Assembly: GCA_949317995.1 (NCBI GenBank)
Contig: OX439041.1
Location: 4,094,501-4,158,500 of the forward strand
Direction of reading: 5' to 3'
Length of the DNA: 64,000 nucleotides
Origin: Acholoe squamosa
Taxonomy: Eukaryota > Annelida > Polychaeta > Phyllodocida > Polynoidae
The notes under the pieces were generated by a model, which worked only from the letters and a program-made list of their open reading frames with translations, made no database searches and was not told the DNA's origin. Made by a program: the position numbers and the translations under genes. Below, in pieces: positions 1 to 14,344 of the stretch. Numbering within the stretch: position 1 is the first letter of the stretch; every line of letters begins with the position of its first letter.

Positions 1-563
1 AATGTGTATTGCCCGCAAAGGGTGAATAGTACTCAAAAAAGAATTTCACCAAAATTCCCCTATACAGACCCCTTGATGGTGATGAGAAGGAAGTCTGAGG
101 ATACTATATTTTTAGCTGATCTAATGCCATAAATGATTCATCATGAGACTGACATCACTATTTTCAACTTAGAAGAATGGTAAGCGCAAGAAAAAAATTG
201 AGACATATCACCTCCATTCCCCATGGAATTGTTTCTTTGGACCCCCCACTAAGGAATAAATAAAATTATGGTGGTCTCTTACTGCTTTGCTTGATGGTTC
301 AGGGGGTGGAATGAGGTTGAAATTGAAAGAAAATGCTATTTTGGGCCATTTTTTAACTTTGGGCCATTATATCTCAAAAGATTCTGGTCCGACATATGCA
401 AATTTGACCTTTCTTTGATTCCCAGGATTTTTACTTTCAAATAACACCAAAAAGAGGAAGAATGTTTAAATAGTTTTTATTATGCACGCCCCAACCCAAA
501 AAAGACACTAAAAAGCAGAAAGTTGGAGCTTTGTCAGGAATCGCCCATATATAGATAACATAC

Positions 564-677
564 CCTCACAGTTGTTGCCTGTGTAGCCTGGTGTACAGGT
601 ACATGTGTACAAACCCACTTCATCATTGCAGGTTGCACCGTTCTCACACTGATTTGGACTGCAATCATTGATATCGT
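564..677 (-). CDS. cbEGF exon 1 (leftmost, most 3' in the gene)
   Basis: A 114-bp phase 1-1 exon encoding a 38-residue extracellular EGF module. Reading the minus strand, the acceptor tttacag is followed by codons for DINDC, the spaced cysteines C-x4-C-x5-C-x8-C-x-C-x8-C, and the donor gtatgt. Motifs visible: the calcium-binding N-terminal DIND; the Asp/Asn hydroxylation pattern C-x-[DN]-x4-[FY]-x-C ([10 protein letters not shown]); and the O-fucose pattern C-x4-T-C (CENGATC). Family knowledge: such domains form rigid calcium-dependent rods in Notch-, fibropellin- or fibrillin-like proteins. The protein family cannot be fixed from one repeated module. This copy differs from the array consensus by Ala to Thr after the fifth cysteine (CTPGYTG). 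The exon reads as part of a larger protein, so it has no start or stop of its own. Confidence 0.9.
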
Positions 678-2084
678 CTGTAAAAGGGAGATAAACATAA
701 GAGAATCTGCTCCTTATCATTTAACATTCTATAGCCGATAGTGGAGTAGTGCACCAGACCCGACAATTGTCATGATGCAAAAATGCACCCCTGGTGAGTA
801 ACTCACCTGGGCTATATTTGTGCATTATGACCTTCAGTATTGATAAATTGCACGAAGGGAGACATGACACTCAAATAGGCAATGACATATGGAGTATATA
901 TTCTACTAATGCTGCACCAATTCATTTGCAGGTTTTAAGAACAGTAAGTGAGTTTTAAAATCGGGTTGAAGTCAGATAAATGTCAGAGTAAGTTGGCAAG
1001 TATGAGATTCACCCTGACTCTAAGGACTTGATTAAGATTTCTAAACACATAGGGGATGTATTATAACAACAGAAAAACATTTAAATAGTGAATGATTGGC
1101 CTAAAATCAATTGAAAAAAAAAATAGAAAATGAGGCTTGAGCTGCTGAAAATAGTCCTTTGCAGGGGCTGGGTAGTAGCAGAGTGGCTGGGAGTGCCCAA
1201 TAAATGCTTAAAATCAAAGCCAGGGCCTTATTCTATCATATAAACCACAGATGTGCATGTATTTGGGTGTAACAGAGAAGCTATGGGACCAGAAATCATT
1301 TCATCAAGGGCATTACACGATTCATCATGCGCCTTACATCAGGCAAGCAACTCTGGTTTTGGGCAACCAAGGCATGTTGAGACTCATTTCTTTTTTTTTA
1401 AATGGCACCTCATCAATAGATATATGCCATAGGATGGGTTAGATAAGCCAGTAACGATAAATACAGCCTGTACATACACAAGTGCTGTTTAAGAGGGGTG
1501 GGTTGACTTCAAAAATACTTGAATGTGTATTGCCCGCAAAGGGTGAATAGTACTCAAAAAAGAATTTCACCAAAATTCCCCTATACAGACCCCTTGATGG
1601 TGATGAGAAGGAAGTCTGAGGATACTATATTTTTAGCTGATCTAATGCCATAAATGATTCATCATGAGACTGACATCACTATTTTCAACTTAGAAGAATG
1701 GTTAGCGCAAGAAAAAAATTGAGACATATCACCTCCACTCCCCATGGAATTGTTTCTTTGGACCCCCCACTAAGGAATAAATAAAATTATGGTGGTCTCT
1801 TACTGCTTTGCTTGATGGTTCAGGGGGTGGAATGAGGTTGAAATTGAAAGAAAATGCTATTTTGGGCCATTTTTTAACTTTGGGCCATTATATCTCAAAA
1901 GATTCTGGTCCGACATATGCAAATTTGACCTTTCTTTGATTCCCAGGATTTTTACTTTCAAATAACACCAAAAAGAGGAAGAATGTTTAAATAGTTTTTA
2001 TTCTGCACGCCCTAACCCAAAAAAGACACTAAAAAGCAGAAAGTGGGAGCTTTGTCAGGAATCGCCCATATATAGATAACATAC

Positions 2085-2198
2085 CCTCACAGTTGTTGCC
2101 CGTGTAGCCTGGTGCACAGGTACATGTGTACAAACCCACTTCATCATTGCAGGTTGCACCGTTCTCACACTGATTTGGACTGCAATCATTGATATCGT
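2085..2198 (-). CDS. cbEGF exon 2
   Basis: Matches the array consensus (CSPNQC, CAPGYTG); acceptor and donor intact. Confidence 0.9.
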
Positions 2199-3602
2199 CT
2201 GTAAAAGGGAGATAAACATAAGAGAATCTGCTCCTTATCATTTAACATTCTATAGCCGATAGTGGAGTAGTGCACCAGACCCGACAATTGTCATGATGCA
2301 CGAATGCACCCCTGGTGAGTAACTCACCTGGGCTATATTTGTGCATTATGACCTTCAGTATTGATAAATTGCACGAAGGGAGACATGACACTCAAATAGG
2401 CAATGACATATGGAGTATATATTCTACTAATGCTGCACCAATTCATTTGCAGGTTTTAAGAACAGTAAGTGAGTTTTAAAATCGGGTTGAAGTCAGATAA
2501 ATGTCAGAGTAAGTTGGCAAGTATGAGATTCACCCTGACTCTAAGGACTTGATTAAGATTTCTAAACACATAGGGGATGTATTATAACAACAGAAAAACA
2601 TTTAAATAGTGAATGATTGGCCTAAAATCAATTGAAAAAAAAATAGAAAATGAGGCTTGAGCTGCTGAAAAGAGTGCTTTGCAGGGGCTGGGTAGTAGCA
2701 GAGTGGCTGGGAGTGCCCAATAAATGCTTAAAATCAAAGCCAGGGCCTTATTCTATCATATAAACCACAGATGTGCATGTATTTGCGTGTAACAGAGAAG
2801 CTATGGGACCAGAAATCATTCCATCAAGGGCATTACACGATTCATCATGAGCCTTACATCAGGCAAGCAACTCTGGTTTTGGGCAACCAAGGCATGTTGA
2901 GACTCATTTCTTTTTTTTAAATGGCACCTCATCAATAGATATATGCCATAGGATGGGTTAGATAAGCCAGTAACGATTAATACAGCCTGTACATACACAA
3001 GTGCTGTTTAAGAGGGGTGGGTTGACTTCAAAAATACTTGAATGTGTATTGCCCGCAAAGGGTGAATAGTACTCAAAAGAGAATTTCACCAAAATTCCCC
3101 TATACAGACCCCTTGATGGTGATGAGAAGGAAGTCTGAGGATACTATATTTTTAGCTGATCTAATGCCATAAATGATTCTCATGAGACTGACATCACTAT
3201 TTTCAACTTAGAAGAATGGTTAGCGTAAAAAAAAAATTGAGACATATCACCTCCATTCCCCATGGAATTGTTTCTTTGGACCCCCCACTAAGGAATAAAT
3301 AAAATTATGGTGGTCTCTTACTGCTTTGCTTGATGGTTCAGGGGGTGGAATGAGGTTGAAATTGAAAGAAAATGCTATTTTGGGCCATTTTTTAACTTTG
3401 GGCCATTATATCTCAAAAGATTCTGGTCCGACATATGCAAATTTGACCTTTCTTTGATTCCCAGGATTTTTACTTTCAAATAACACCAAAAAGAGGAAGA
3501 ATGTTTAAATAGTTTTTATTCTGCACGCCCTAACCCAAAAAAGACACTAAAAAGCAGAAAGTGGGAGCTTTGTCAGGAATCGCCCATATATAGATAACAT
3601 AC

Positions 3603-3716
3603 CCTCACAGTTGTTGCCCGTGTAGCCTGGTGCACAGGTACATGTGTACAAACCCACTTCATCATTGCAGGTTGCACCGTTCTCACACTGATTTGGACTG
3701 CAATCATTGATATCGT
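3603..3716 (-). CDS. cbEGF exon 3
   Basis: Consensus exon; splice sites intact. The flanking intron carries the variant 'ccagaaccgactattg', shared with the next unit. Confidence 0.9.
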
Positions 3717-5120
3717 CTGTAAAAGGGAGATAAACATAAGAGAATCTGCTCCTTATCATTTAACATTCTATAGCCGATAGTGGAGTAGTGCACCAGAACC
3801 GACTATTGTCATGATGCACGAATGCACCCCTGGTGAGTAACTCACCTGGGCTATATTTGTGCATTATGACCTTCAGTATTGATAAATTGCACGAAGGGAG
3901 ACATGACACTCAAATAGGCGATGACATATGGAGTATATATTCTACTAATGCTGCACCAATTCATTTGCAGGTTTTAAGAACAGTAAGTGAGTTTTAAAAT
4001 CTGGTTGAAGTCAGATAAATGTCAGAGTAAGTTGGCAAGTATGAGATTCACCCTGACTCTAAGGACTTGATTAAGATTTCTAAACACATAGGGGATGTAT
4101 TATAACAACAGAAAAACATTTAAATAGTGAATGATTGGCCTAAAATCAATTGAAAAAAAAATAGAAAATGAGGCTTGAGCTGCTGAAAAGAGTGCTTTGC
4201 AGGGGCTGGGTAGTAGCAGAGTGGCTGGGAGTGCCCAATAAATGCTTAAAATCAAAGCCAGGGCCTTATTCTATCATATAAACCACAGATGTGCATGTAT
4301 TTGCGTGTAACAGAGAAGCTATGGGACCAGAAATCATTCCATCAAGGGCATTACACGATTCATCATGCTCCTTACATCAGGCAAGCAACTCTGGTTTTGG
4401 GCAACCAAGGCATGTTGAGACTCATTTCTTTTTCTTAAATGGCACCTCATCAATAGATATATGCCATAGGATGGGTTAGATAAGCCAGTAACAATTAATA
4501 CAGCCTGTACATACACAAATGCTGTTTAAGAGGGGTGGGTTGACTTCAAAAATACTTGAATGTGTATTGCCCGCAAAGGGTGAATAGTACTCAAAAGAGA
4601 ATTTCACCAAAATTCCCCTATACAGACCCCTTGATGGTGATGAGAAGGAAGTCTGAGGATACTATATTTTTAGCTGATCTAATGCCATAAATGATTCTCA
4701 TGAGACTGACATCACTATTTTCAACTTAGAAGAATGGTTAGCGTAAAAAAAAAATTGAGACATATCACCTCCATTCCCCATGGAATTGTTTCTTTGGACC
4801 CCCCACTAAGGAATAAATAAAATTATGGTGGTCTCTTACTGCTTTGCTTGATGGTTCAGGGGGTGGAATGAGGTTGAAATTGAAAGAAAATGCTATTTTG
4901 GGCCATTTTTTAACTTTGGGCCATTATATCTCAAAAGATTCTGGTCCGACATATGCAAATTTGACCTTTCTTTGATTCCCAGGATTTTTACTTTCAAATA
5001 ACACCAAAAAGAGGAAGAATGTTTAAATAGTTTTTATTCTGCACGCCCTAACCCAAAAAAGACACTAAAAAGCAGAAAGTGGGAGCTTTGTCAGGAATCG
5101 CCCATATATAGATAACATAC

Positions 5121-5234
5121 CCTCACAGTTGTTGCCCGTGTAGCCTGGTGCACAGGTACATGTGTACAAACCCACTTCATCATTGCAGGTTGCACCGTTC
5201 TCACACTGATTTGGACTGCAATCATTGATATCGT
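5121..5234 (-). CDS. cbEGF exon 4
   Basis: Consensus exon; its unit is nearly identical to the preceding one, including the 'ccagaaccgactattg' variant. Confidence 0.9.
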
Positions 5235-6639
5235 CTGTAAAAGGGAGATAAACATAAGAGAATCTGCTCCTTATCATTTAACATTCTATAGCCGATAGTG
5301 GAGTAGTGCACCAGAACCGACTATTGTCATGATGCACGAATGCACCCCTGGTGAGTAACTCACCTGGGCTATATTTGTGCATTATGACCTTCAGTATTGA
5401 TAAATTGCACGAAGGGAGACATGACACTCAAATAGGCGATGACATATGGAGTATATATTCTACTAATGCTGCACCAATTCATTTGCAGGTTTTAAGAACA
5501 GTAAGTGAGTTTTAAAATCGGGTTGAAGTCAGATAAATGTCAGAGTAAGTTGGCAAGTATGAGATTCACCCTGACTCTAAGGACTTGATTAAGATTTCTA
5601 AACACATAGGGGATGTATTATAACAACAGAAAAACATTTAAATAGTGAATGATTGGCCTAAAATCAATTGAAAAAAAATAGAAAATGAGGCTTGAGCTGC
5701 TGAAAAGAGTGCTTTGCAGGGGCTGGGTAGTAGCAGAGTGGCTGGGAATGCCCAATAAATGCTTAAAATCAAAGCCAGGGCCTTATTCTATCATATAAAC
5801 CACAGATGTGCATGTATTTGGGTGTAACAGAGAAGCTATGGGACCAGAAATCATTTCATCAAGGGCATTACACGATTCATCATGCGCCTTACATCAGGCA
5901 AGCAACTCTGGTTTTGGGCAACCAAGGCATGTTGAGACTCATTTCTTTTTTTTTAAATGGCACCTCATCAATAGATATATGCCATAGGATGGGTTAGATA
6001 AGCCAGTAACGATTAATACAGCCTGTACATACACAAGTGCTGTTTCAGAGGGGTGGGTTGACTTCAAAAATACTTGAATGTGTATTGCCCGCAAAGGGTG
6101 AATAGTACTCAAAAAAGAATTTCACCAAAATTCCCCTATACAGACCCCTTGATGGTGATGAGAAGGAAGTCTGAGGATACTATATTTTTAGCTGATCTAA
6201 TGCCATAAATGATTCATCATGAGACTGACATCACTATTTTCAACTTAGAAGAATGGTTAGCGTAAGAAAAAAATTGAGACATATCACCTCCATTCCCCAT
6301 GGAATTGTTTCTTTGGACCCCCCACTAAGGAATAAATAAAATTATGGTGGTCTCTTACTGCTTTGCTTGATGGTTCAGGGGGTGGAATGAGGTTGAAATT
6401 GAAAGAAAATGCTATTTTGGGCCATTTTTTAACTTTGGGCCATTATATCTCAAAAGATTCTGGTCCGACATATGCAAATTTGACCTTTCTTTGATTCCCA
6501 GGATTTTTACTTTCAAATAACACCAAAAAGAGGAAGAATGTTTAAATAGTTTTTATTCTGCACGCCATAACCCAAAAAAGACACTAAAAAGCAGAAAGTG
6601 GGAGCTTTGTCAGGAATCGCCCATATATAGATAACATAC

Positions 6640-6753
6640 CCTCACAGTTGTTGCCCGTGTAGCCTGGTGCACAGGTACATGTGTACAAACCCACTTCATC
6701 ATTGCAGGTTGCACCGTTCTCACACTGATTTGGACTGCAATCATTGATATTGT
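6640..6753 (-). CDS. cbEGF exon 5, Asn variant
   Basis: The Asp starting the calcium-binding DIND motif is Asn (codon AAT). Asn is allowed at this position in cbEGF domains, so calcium binding is probably kept. First half of a two-unit block. Confidence 0.9.
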
Positions 6754-8157
6754 CTGTAAAAGGGAGATAAACATAAGAGAATCTGCTCCTTATCATTTAA
6801 CATTCTATAGCCGATAGTGGAGTAGTGCACCAGACCCGACAATTGTCATGATGCATCAATGCACCCCTGGTGAGTAACTCACCTGGGCTATATTTGTGCA
6901 TTATGACCTTCAGTATTGATAAATTGCACGAAGGGAGACATGACACTCAAATAGGCGATGACATATGGAGTATATATTCTACTAATGCTGCACCAATTCA
7001 TTTGCAGGTTTTAAGAACAGTAAGTGAGTTTTAAAATCTGGTTGAAGTCAGATAAATGTCAGAGTAAGTTGGCAAGTATGAGATTCACCCTGACTCTAAG
7101 GACTTGATTAAGATTTCTAAACACATAGGGGATGTATTATAAAAACAGAAAAACATTTAAATAGTGAATGATTGGCCTAAAATCAATTGAAAAAAAAAAT
7201 AGAAAATGAGGCTTGAGCTGCTGAAAAGAGTGCTTTGCAGGGGCTGGGTAGTAGCAGAGTGGCTGGGAGTGCCCAATAAATGCTTAAAATCAAAGCCAGG
7301 GCCTTATTATATCATATAAACCACAGATGTGCATGTATTTGGGTGTAACAGAGAAGCTATGGGACCAGAAATCATTCCATCAAGGGCATTACACGATTCA
7401 TCATGCACCTTACATCAGGCAAGCAACTCTGGTTTTGGGCAACCAAGGCATGTTGAGACTCATTTCTTTTTCTTAAATGGCACCTCATCAATAGATATAT
7501 CCATAGGATGGGTTAGATAAGCCAGTAACGATTAATACAGCCTGTACATACACAAGTGCTGTTTAAGAGGGGTGGGTTGACTTCAAAAATACTTGAATGT
7601 GTATTGCCCGCAAAGGGTGAATAGTACTCAAAAGAGAATTTCACCAAAATTCCCCTATACAGACCCCTTGATGGTGATGAGAAGGGAGTCTGAGGATACT
7701 ATATTTTTAGCTGATCTAATGCCATAAATGATTCTCATGAGACTGACATCACTATTTTCAACTTAGAAGAATGGTTAGCGTAAAAAAAAAATTGAGACAT
7801 ATCACCTCCATTCCCCATAGAATTGTTTCTTTGGACCCCCCACTAAGGAATAAATAAAATTATGGTGGTCTCTTACTGCTTTGCTTGATGGTTCAGGGGG
7901 TGGAATGAGGTTGAAATTGAAAGAAAATGCTATTTTGGGCCATTTTTTAACTTTGGGCCATTATATCTCAAAAGATTCTGGTCCGACATATGCAAATTTG
8001 ACCTTTCTTTGATTCCCAGGATTTTTACTTTCAAATAACACCAAAAAGAGGAAGAATGTTTAAATAGTTTTTATTCTGCACGCCCTAACCCGAAAAAGAC
8101 ACTAAAAAGCAGAAAGTGGGAGCTTTGTCAGGAATCGCCCATATATAGATAACATAC

Positions 8158-8271
8158 CCTCACAGTTGTTGCCCGTGTAGCCTGGTGCACAGGTACATGT
8201 GTACAAACCCACTTCATCATTGCAGGTTGCACCGTTCTCACACTGATTTGGACTGCAATCATTGATTTCGT
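8158..8271 (-). CDS. cbEGF exon 6, Glu variant
   Basis: The same calcium-ligand position is Glu (codon GAA), which departs from the usual D/N consensus. Everything else is intact. Second half of the two-unit block. Confidence 0.9.
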
Positions 8272-9676
8272 CTGTAAAAGGGAGATAAACATAAGAGAAT
8301 CTGCTCCTTATCATTTAACATTCTATAGCCGATAGTGGAGTAGTGCACCAGACCCGACTATTGTCATGATGCACGAATGCACCCCTGGTGAGTAACTCAC
8401 CTGGGCTATATTTGTGCATTATGACCTTCAGTATTGATAAATTGCATGAAGGGAGACATGACACTCAAATAGGCGATGACATATGGAGTATATATTCTAC
8501 TAATGCTGCACCGATTCATTTGCAGGTTTTAAGAACAGTAAGTGAGTTTTAAAATCGGGTTGAAGTCAGATAAATGTCAGAGTAAGTTGGCAAGTATGAG
8601 ATTCACCCTGACTCTAAGGACTTGATTAAGATTTCTAAACACATAGGGGATGTATTATAACAACAGAAAAACATTTAAATAGTGAATGATTGGCCTAAAA
8701 TCAATTGAAAAAAAATAGAAAATGAGGCTTGAGCTGCTGAAAAGAGTGCTTTGCAGGGGCTGGGTAGTAGCAGAGTGGCTGGGAATGCCCAATAAATGCT
8801 TAAAATCAAAGCCAGGGCCTTATTCTATCATATAAACCACAGATGTGCATGTATTTGGGTGTAACAGAGAAGCTATGGGACCAGAAATCATTTCATCAAG
8901 GGCATTACACGATTCATCATGCGCCTTACATCAGGCAAGCAACTCTGGTTTTGGGCAACCAAGGCATGTTGAGACTCATTTCTTTTTTTTTAAATGGCAC
9001 CTCATCAATAGATATATGCCATAGGATGGGTTAGATAAGCCAGTAACGATTAATACAGCCTGTACATACACAAGTGCTGTTTCAGAGGGGTGGGTTGACT
9101 TCAAAAATACTTGAATGTGTATTGCCCGCAAAGGGTGAATAGTACTCAAAAAAGAATTTCACCAAAATTCCCCTATACAGACCCCTTGATGGTGATGAGA
9201 AGGAAGTCTGAGGATACTATATTTTTAGCTGATCTAATGCCATAAATGATTCATCATGAGACTGACATCACTATTTTCAACTTAGAAGAATGGTTAGCGT
9301 AAGAAAAAAATTGAGACATATCACCTCCATTCCCCATGGAATTGTTTCTTTGGACCCCCCACTAAGGAATAAATAAAATTATGGTGGTCTCTTACTGCTT
9401 TGCTTGATGGTTCAGGGGGTGGAATGAGGTTGAAATTGAAAGAAAATGCTATTTTGGGCCATTTTTTAACTTTGGGCCATTATATCTCAAAAGATTCTGG
9501 TCCGACATATGCAAATTTGACCTTTCTTTGATTCCCAGGATTTTTACTTTCAAATAACACCAAAAAGAGGAAGAATGTTTAAATAGTTTTTATTCTGCAC
9601 GCCATAACCCAAAAAAGACACTAAAAAGCAGAAAGTGGGAGCTTTGTCAGGAATCGCCCATATATAGATAACATAC

Positions 9677-9790
9677 CCTCACAGTTGTTGCCCGTGTAGC
9701 CTGGTGCACAGGTACATGTGTACAAACCCACTTCATCATTGCAGGTTGCACCGTTCTCACACTGATTTGGACTGCAATCATTGATATTGT
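9677..9790 (-). CDS. cbEGF exon 7, Asn variant
   Basis: Carries the Asn change of exon 5, 3,037 bp away, so it belongs to the second copy of the two-unit block. Confidence 0.9.
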
Positions 9791-11193
9791 CTGTAAAAGG
9801 GAGATAAACATAAGAGAATCTGCTCCTTATCATTTAACATTCTATAGCCGATAGTGGAGTAGTGCACCAGACCCGACAATTGTCATGATGCATCAATGCA
9901 CCCCTGGTGAGTAACTCACCTGGGCTATATTTGTGCATTATGACCTTCAGTATTGATAAATTGCACGAAGGGAGACATGACACTCAAATAGGCGATGACA
10001 TATGGAGTATATATTCTACTAATGCTGCACCAATTCATTTGCAGGTTTTAAGAACAGTAAGTGAGTTTTAAAATCTGGTTGAAGTCAGATAAATGTCAGA
10101 GTAAGTTGGCAAGTATGAGATTCACCCTGACTCTAAGGACTTGATTAAGATTTCTAAACACATAGGGGATGTATTATAAAAACAGAAAAACATTTAAATA
10201 GTGAATGATTGGCCTAAAATCAATTGAAAAAAAAATAGAAAATGAGGCTTGAGCTGCTGAAAAGAGTGCTTTGCAGGGGCTGGGTAGTAGCAGAGTGGCT
10301 GGGAGTGCCCAATAAATGCTTAAAATCAAAGCCAGGGCCTTATTATATCATATAAACCACAGATGTGCATGTATTTGGGTGTAACAGAGAAGCTATGGGA
10401 CCAGAAATCATTCCATCAAGGGCATTACACGATTCATCATGCACCTTACATCAGGCAAGCAACTCTGGTTTTGGGCAACCAAGGCATGTTGAGACTCATT
10501 TCTTTTTCTTAAATGGCACCTCATCAATAGATATATCCATAGGATGGGTTAGATAAGCCAGTAACGATTAATACAGCCTGTACATACACAAGTGCTGTTT
10601 AAGAGGGGTGGGTTGACTTCAAAAATACTTGAATGTGTATTGCCCGCAAAGGGTGAATAGTACTCAAAAGAGAATTTCACCAAAATTCCCCTATACAGAC
10701 CCCTTGATGGTGATGAGAAGGGAGTCTGAGGATACTATATTTTTAGCTGATCTAATGCCATAAATGATTCTCATGAGACTGACATCACTATTTTCAACTT
10801 AGAAGAATGGTTAGCGTAAAAAAAAAATTGAGACATATCACCTCCATTCCCCATAGAATTGTTTCTTTGGACCCCCCACTAAGGAATAAATAAAATTATG
10901 GTGGTCTCTTACTGCTTTGCTTGATGGTTCAGGGGGTGGAATGAGGTTGAAATTGAAAGAAAATGCTATTTTGGGCCATTTTTTAACTTTGGGCCATTAT
11001 ATCTCAAAAGATTCTGGTCCGACATATGCAAATTTGACCTTTCTTTGATTCCCAGGATTTTTACTTTCAAATAACACCAAAAAGAGGAAGAATGTTTAAA
11101 TAGTTTTTATTCTGCACGCCCTAACCCGAAAAAGACACTAAAAAGCAGAAAGTGGGAGCTTTGTCAGGAATCGCCCATATATAGATAACATAC

Positions 11194-11307
11194 CCTCACA
11201 GTTGTTGCCCGTGTAGCCTGGTGCACAGGTACATGTGTACAAACCCACTTCATCATTGCAGGTTGCACCGTTCTCACACTGATTTGGACTGCAATCATTG
11301 ATTTCGT
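11194..11307 (-). CDS. cbEGF exon 8, Glu variant
   Basis: Carries the Glu change of exon 6, 3,036 bp away. Confidence 0.9.
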
Positions 11308-12711
11308 CTGTAAAAGGGAGATAAACATAAGAGAATCTGCTCCTTATCATTTAACATTCTATAGCCGATAGTGGAGTAGTGCACCAGACCCGACTATTGT
11401 CATGATGCACGAATGCACCCCTGGTGAGTAACTCACCTGGGCTATATTTGTGCATTATGACCTTCAGTATTGATAAATTGCATGAAGGGAGACATGACAC
11501 TCAAATAGGCGATGACATATGGAGTATATATTCTACTAATGCTGCACCGATTCATTTGCAGGTTTTAAGAACAGTAAGTGAGTTTTAAAATCGGGTTGAA
11601 GTCAGATAAATGTCAGAGTAAGTTGGCAAGTATGAGATTCACCCTGACTCTAAGGACTTGATTAAGATTTCTAAACACATAGGGGATGTATTATAACAAC
11701 AGAAAAACATTTAAATAGTGAATGATTGGCCTAAAATCAATTGAAAAAAAATAGAAAATGAGGCTTGAGCTGCTGAAAAGAGTGCTTTGCAGGGGCTGGG
11801 TAGTAGCAGAGTGGCTGGGAGTGCCCAATAAATGCTTAAAATCAAAGCCAGGGCCTTATTCTATCATATAAACCACAGATGTGCATGTATTTGGGTGTAA
11901 CAGAGAAGCTATGGGACCAGAAATCATTTCATCAAGGGCATTACACGATTCATCATGCGCCTTACATCAGGCAAGCAACTCTGGTTTTGGGCAACCAAGG
12001 CATGTTGAGACTCATTTCTTTTTTTTAAATGGCACCTCATCAATAGATATATGCCATAGGATGGGTTAGATAAGCCAGTAACTATTAATACAGCCTGTAC
12101 ATACACAAGTGCTTTTTCAGAGGGGTGGGTTGACTTCAAAAATACTTGAATGTGCATTGCCCGCAAAGGGTGAATAGTACTCAAAAAAGAATTTCACCAA
12201 AATTCCCCTATACAGACCCCTTGATGGTGATGAGAAGGAAGTCTGAGGATACTATATTTTTAGCTGATCTAATGCCATAAATGATTCATCATGAGACTGA
12301 CATCACTATTTTCAACTTAGAAGAATGGTTAGTGTAAAAATAAAATTGAGACATATCACCTCCATTCCCCATGGAATTGTTTCTTTGGACCCCCCACTAA
12401 GGAATAAATAAAATTATGGTGGTCTCTTACTGCTTTGCTTGATGGTTCAGGGGGTGGAATGAGGTTGAAATTGAAAGAAAATGCTATTTTGGGCCATCTT
12501 TTAACTTTGGGCCATTATATCTCAAAAGATTCTGGTCCGACATATGCAAATTTGACCTTTCTTTGATTCCCAGTATTTTTACTTTCAAATAACACCAAAA
12601 AGAGGAAGAATGTTTAAATAGTTTTTATTCTGCACGCCCTAACCCAAAAAAGACACTAAAAAGCAGAAAGTGGGAGCTTTGTCAGGAATCGCCCATATAT
12701 AGATAACATAC

Positions 12712-12825
12712 CCTCACAGTTGTTGCCCGTGTAGCCTGGTGCACAGGTACATGTGTACAAACCCACTTCATCATTGCAGGTTGCACCGTTCTCACACTGA
12801 TTTGGACTGCAATCATTGATATCGT
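12712..12825 (-). CDS. cbEGF exon 9
   Basis: Consensus protein. Its upstream intron (higher coordinates) carries 'atggatcatatattc', seen again near exon 13. Confidence 0.9.
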
Positions 12826-14230
12826 CTGTAAAAGGGAGATAAACATAAGAGAATCTGCTCCTTATCATTTAACATTCTTTAGCCGATAGTGGAGTAGTGC
12901 ACCAGAACCGACTATTGTCATGATGCACGAATGCACCCCTGGTGAGTAACTCACCTGGGCTATATTTGTGCATTATGACCTTCAGTATTGATAAATTGCA
13001 CGAAGGGAGACATGACACTCAAATAGGCGATGACATATGGATCATATATTCTACTAATGCTGCACCAATTCATTTGCAGGTTTTAAGAACAGTAAGTGAG
13101 TTTTAAAATCGGGTTGAAGTCAGATAAATGTCAGAGTAAGTTGGCAAGTATGAGATTCACCCTGACTCTAAGGACTTGATTAAGATTTCTAAACACATAG
13201 GGGATGTATTATAACAACAGAAAAACATTTAAATAGTGAATGATTGGCCTAAAATCAATTGAAAAAAAATAGAAAATGAGGCTTGAGCTGCTGAAAAGAG
13301 TGCTTTGCAGGGGCTGGGTAGTAGCAGAGTGGCTGGGAATGCCCAATAAATGCTTAAAATCAAAGCCAGGGCCTTATTCTATCATATAAACCACAGATGT
13401 GCATGTATTTGGGTGTAACAGAGAAGCTATGGGACCAGAAATCATTTCATCAAGGGCATTACACGATTCATCATGCGCCTTACATCAGGCAAGCAACTCT
13501 GGTTTTGGGCAACCAAGGCATGTTGAGACTCATTTCTTTTTTTTTAAATGGCACCTCATCAATAGATATATGCCATAGGATGGGTTAGATAAGCCAGTAA
13601 TGATTAATACAGCCTGTACATACACAAGTGCTGTTTCAGAGGGGTGGGTTGACTTCAAAAATACTTGAATGTGTATTGCCCGCAAAGGGTGAATAGTACT
13701 CAAAAAAGAATTTCACCAAAATTCCCCTATACAGACCCCTTGATGGTGATGAGAAGGAAGTCTGAGGATACTATATTTTTAGCTGATCTAATGCCATAAA
13801 TGATTCATCATGAGACTGACATCACTATTTTCAACTTAGAAGAATGGTTAGCGTAAGAAAAAAATTGAGACATATCACCTCCATTCCCCATGGAATTGTT
13901 TCTTTGGACCCCCCACTAAGGAATAAATAAAATTATGGTGGTCTCTTACTGCTTTGCTTGATGGTTCAGGGGGTGGAATGAGGTTGAAATTGGAAGAAAA
14001 TGCTATTTTGGGCCATTTTTTAACTTTGGGCCATTATATCTCAAAAGATTCTGGTCCGACATATGCAAATTTGACCTTTCTTTGATTCCCAGGATTTTTA
14101 CTTTCAAATAACACCAAAAAGAGGAAGAATGTTTAAATAGTTTTTATTCTGCACGCCATAACCCAAAAAAGACACTAAAAAGCAGAAAGTGGGAGCTTTG
14201 TCAGGAATCGCCCATATATAGATAACATAC

Positions 14231-14344
14231 CCTCACAGTTGTTGCCCGTGTAGCCTGGTGCACAGGTACATGTGTACAAACCCACTTCATCATTGCAGGT
14301 TGCACCATTCTCACACTGATTTGGACTGCAATCATTGATATCGT
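14231..14344 (-). CDS. cbEGF exon 10
   Basis: Consensus protein with a silent AAC to AAT change in the CENGATC segment. Confidence 0.9.

Larger units (their letters stand above)
5514..11592. repeat. Two-unit higher-order block, duplicated (offset ~3,037 bp)
   Basis: Units 5-6 and 7-8 match in pairs: exon variants Asn/Glu/Asn/Glu, 'tgtttcagagg' at both ~6041 and ~9079, 'gctgggaatgcc' at ~5749 and ~8786. Homology appears to run to about 11.8 kb. Boundaries are approximate and by eye. Confidence 0.8.

Noticed and set aside
1251-1442. Plus-strand 60-63-codon open frame recurring in most units
   Set aside because: Lies in the intron of the opposite strand, changes frame and length between units through indels in a T-run, and has no recognisable domain.
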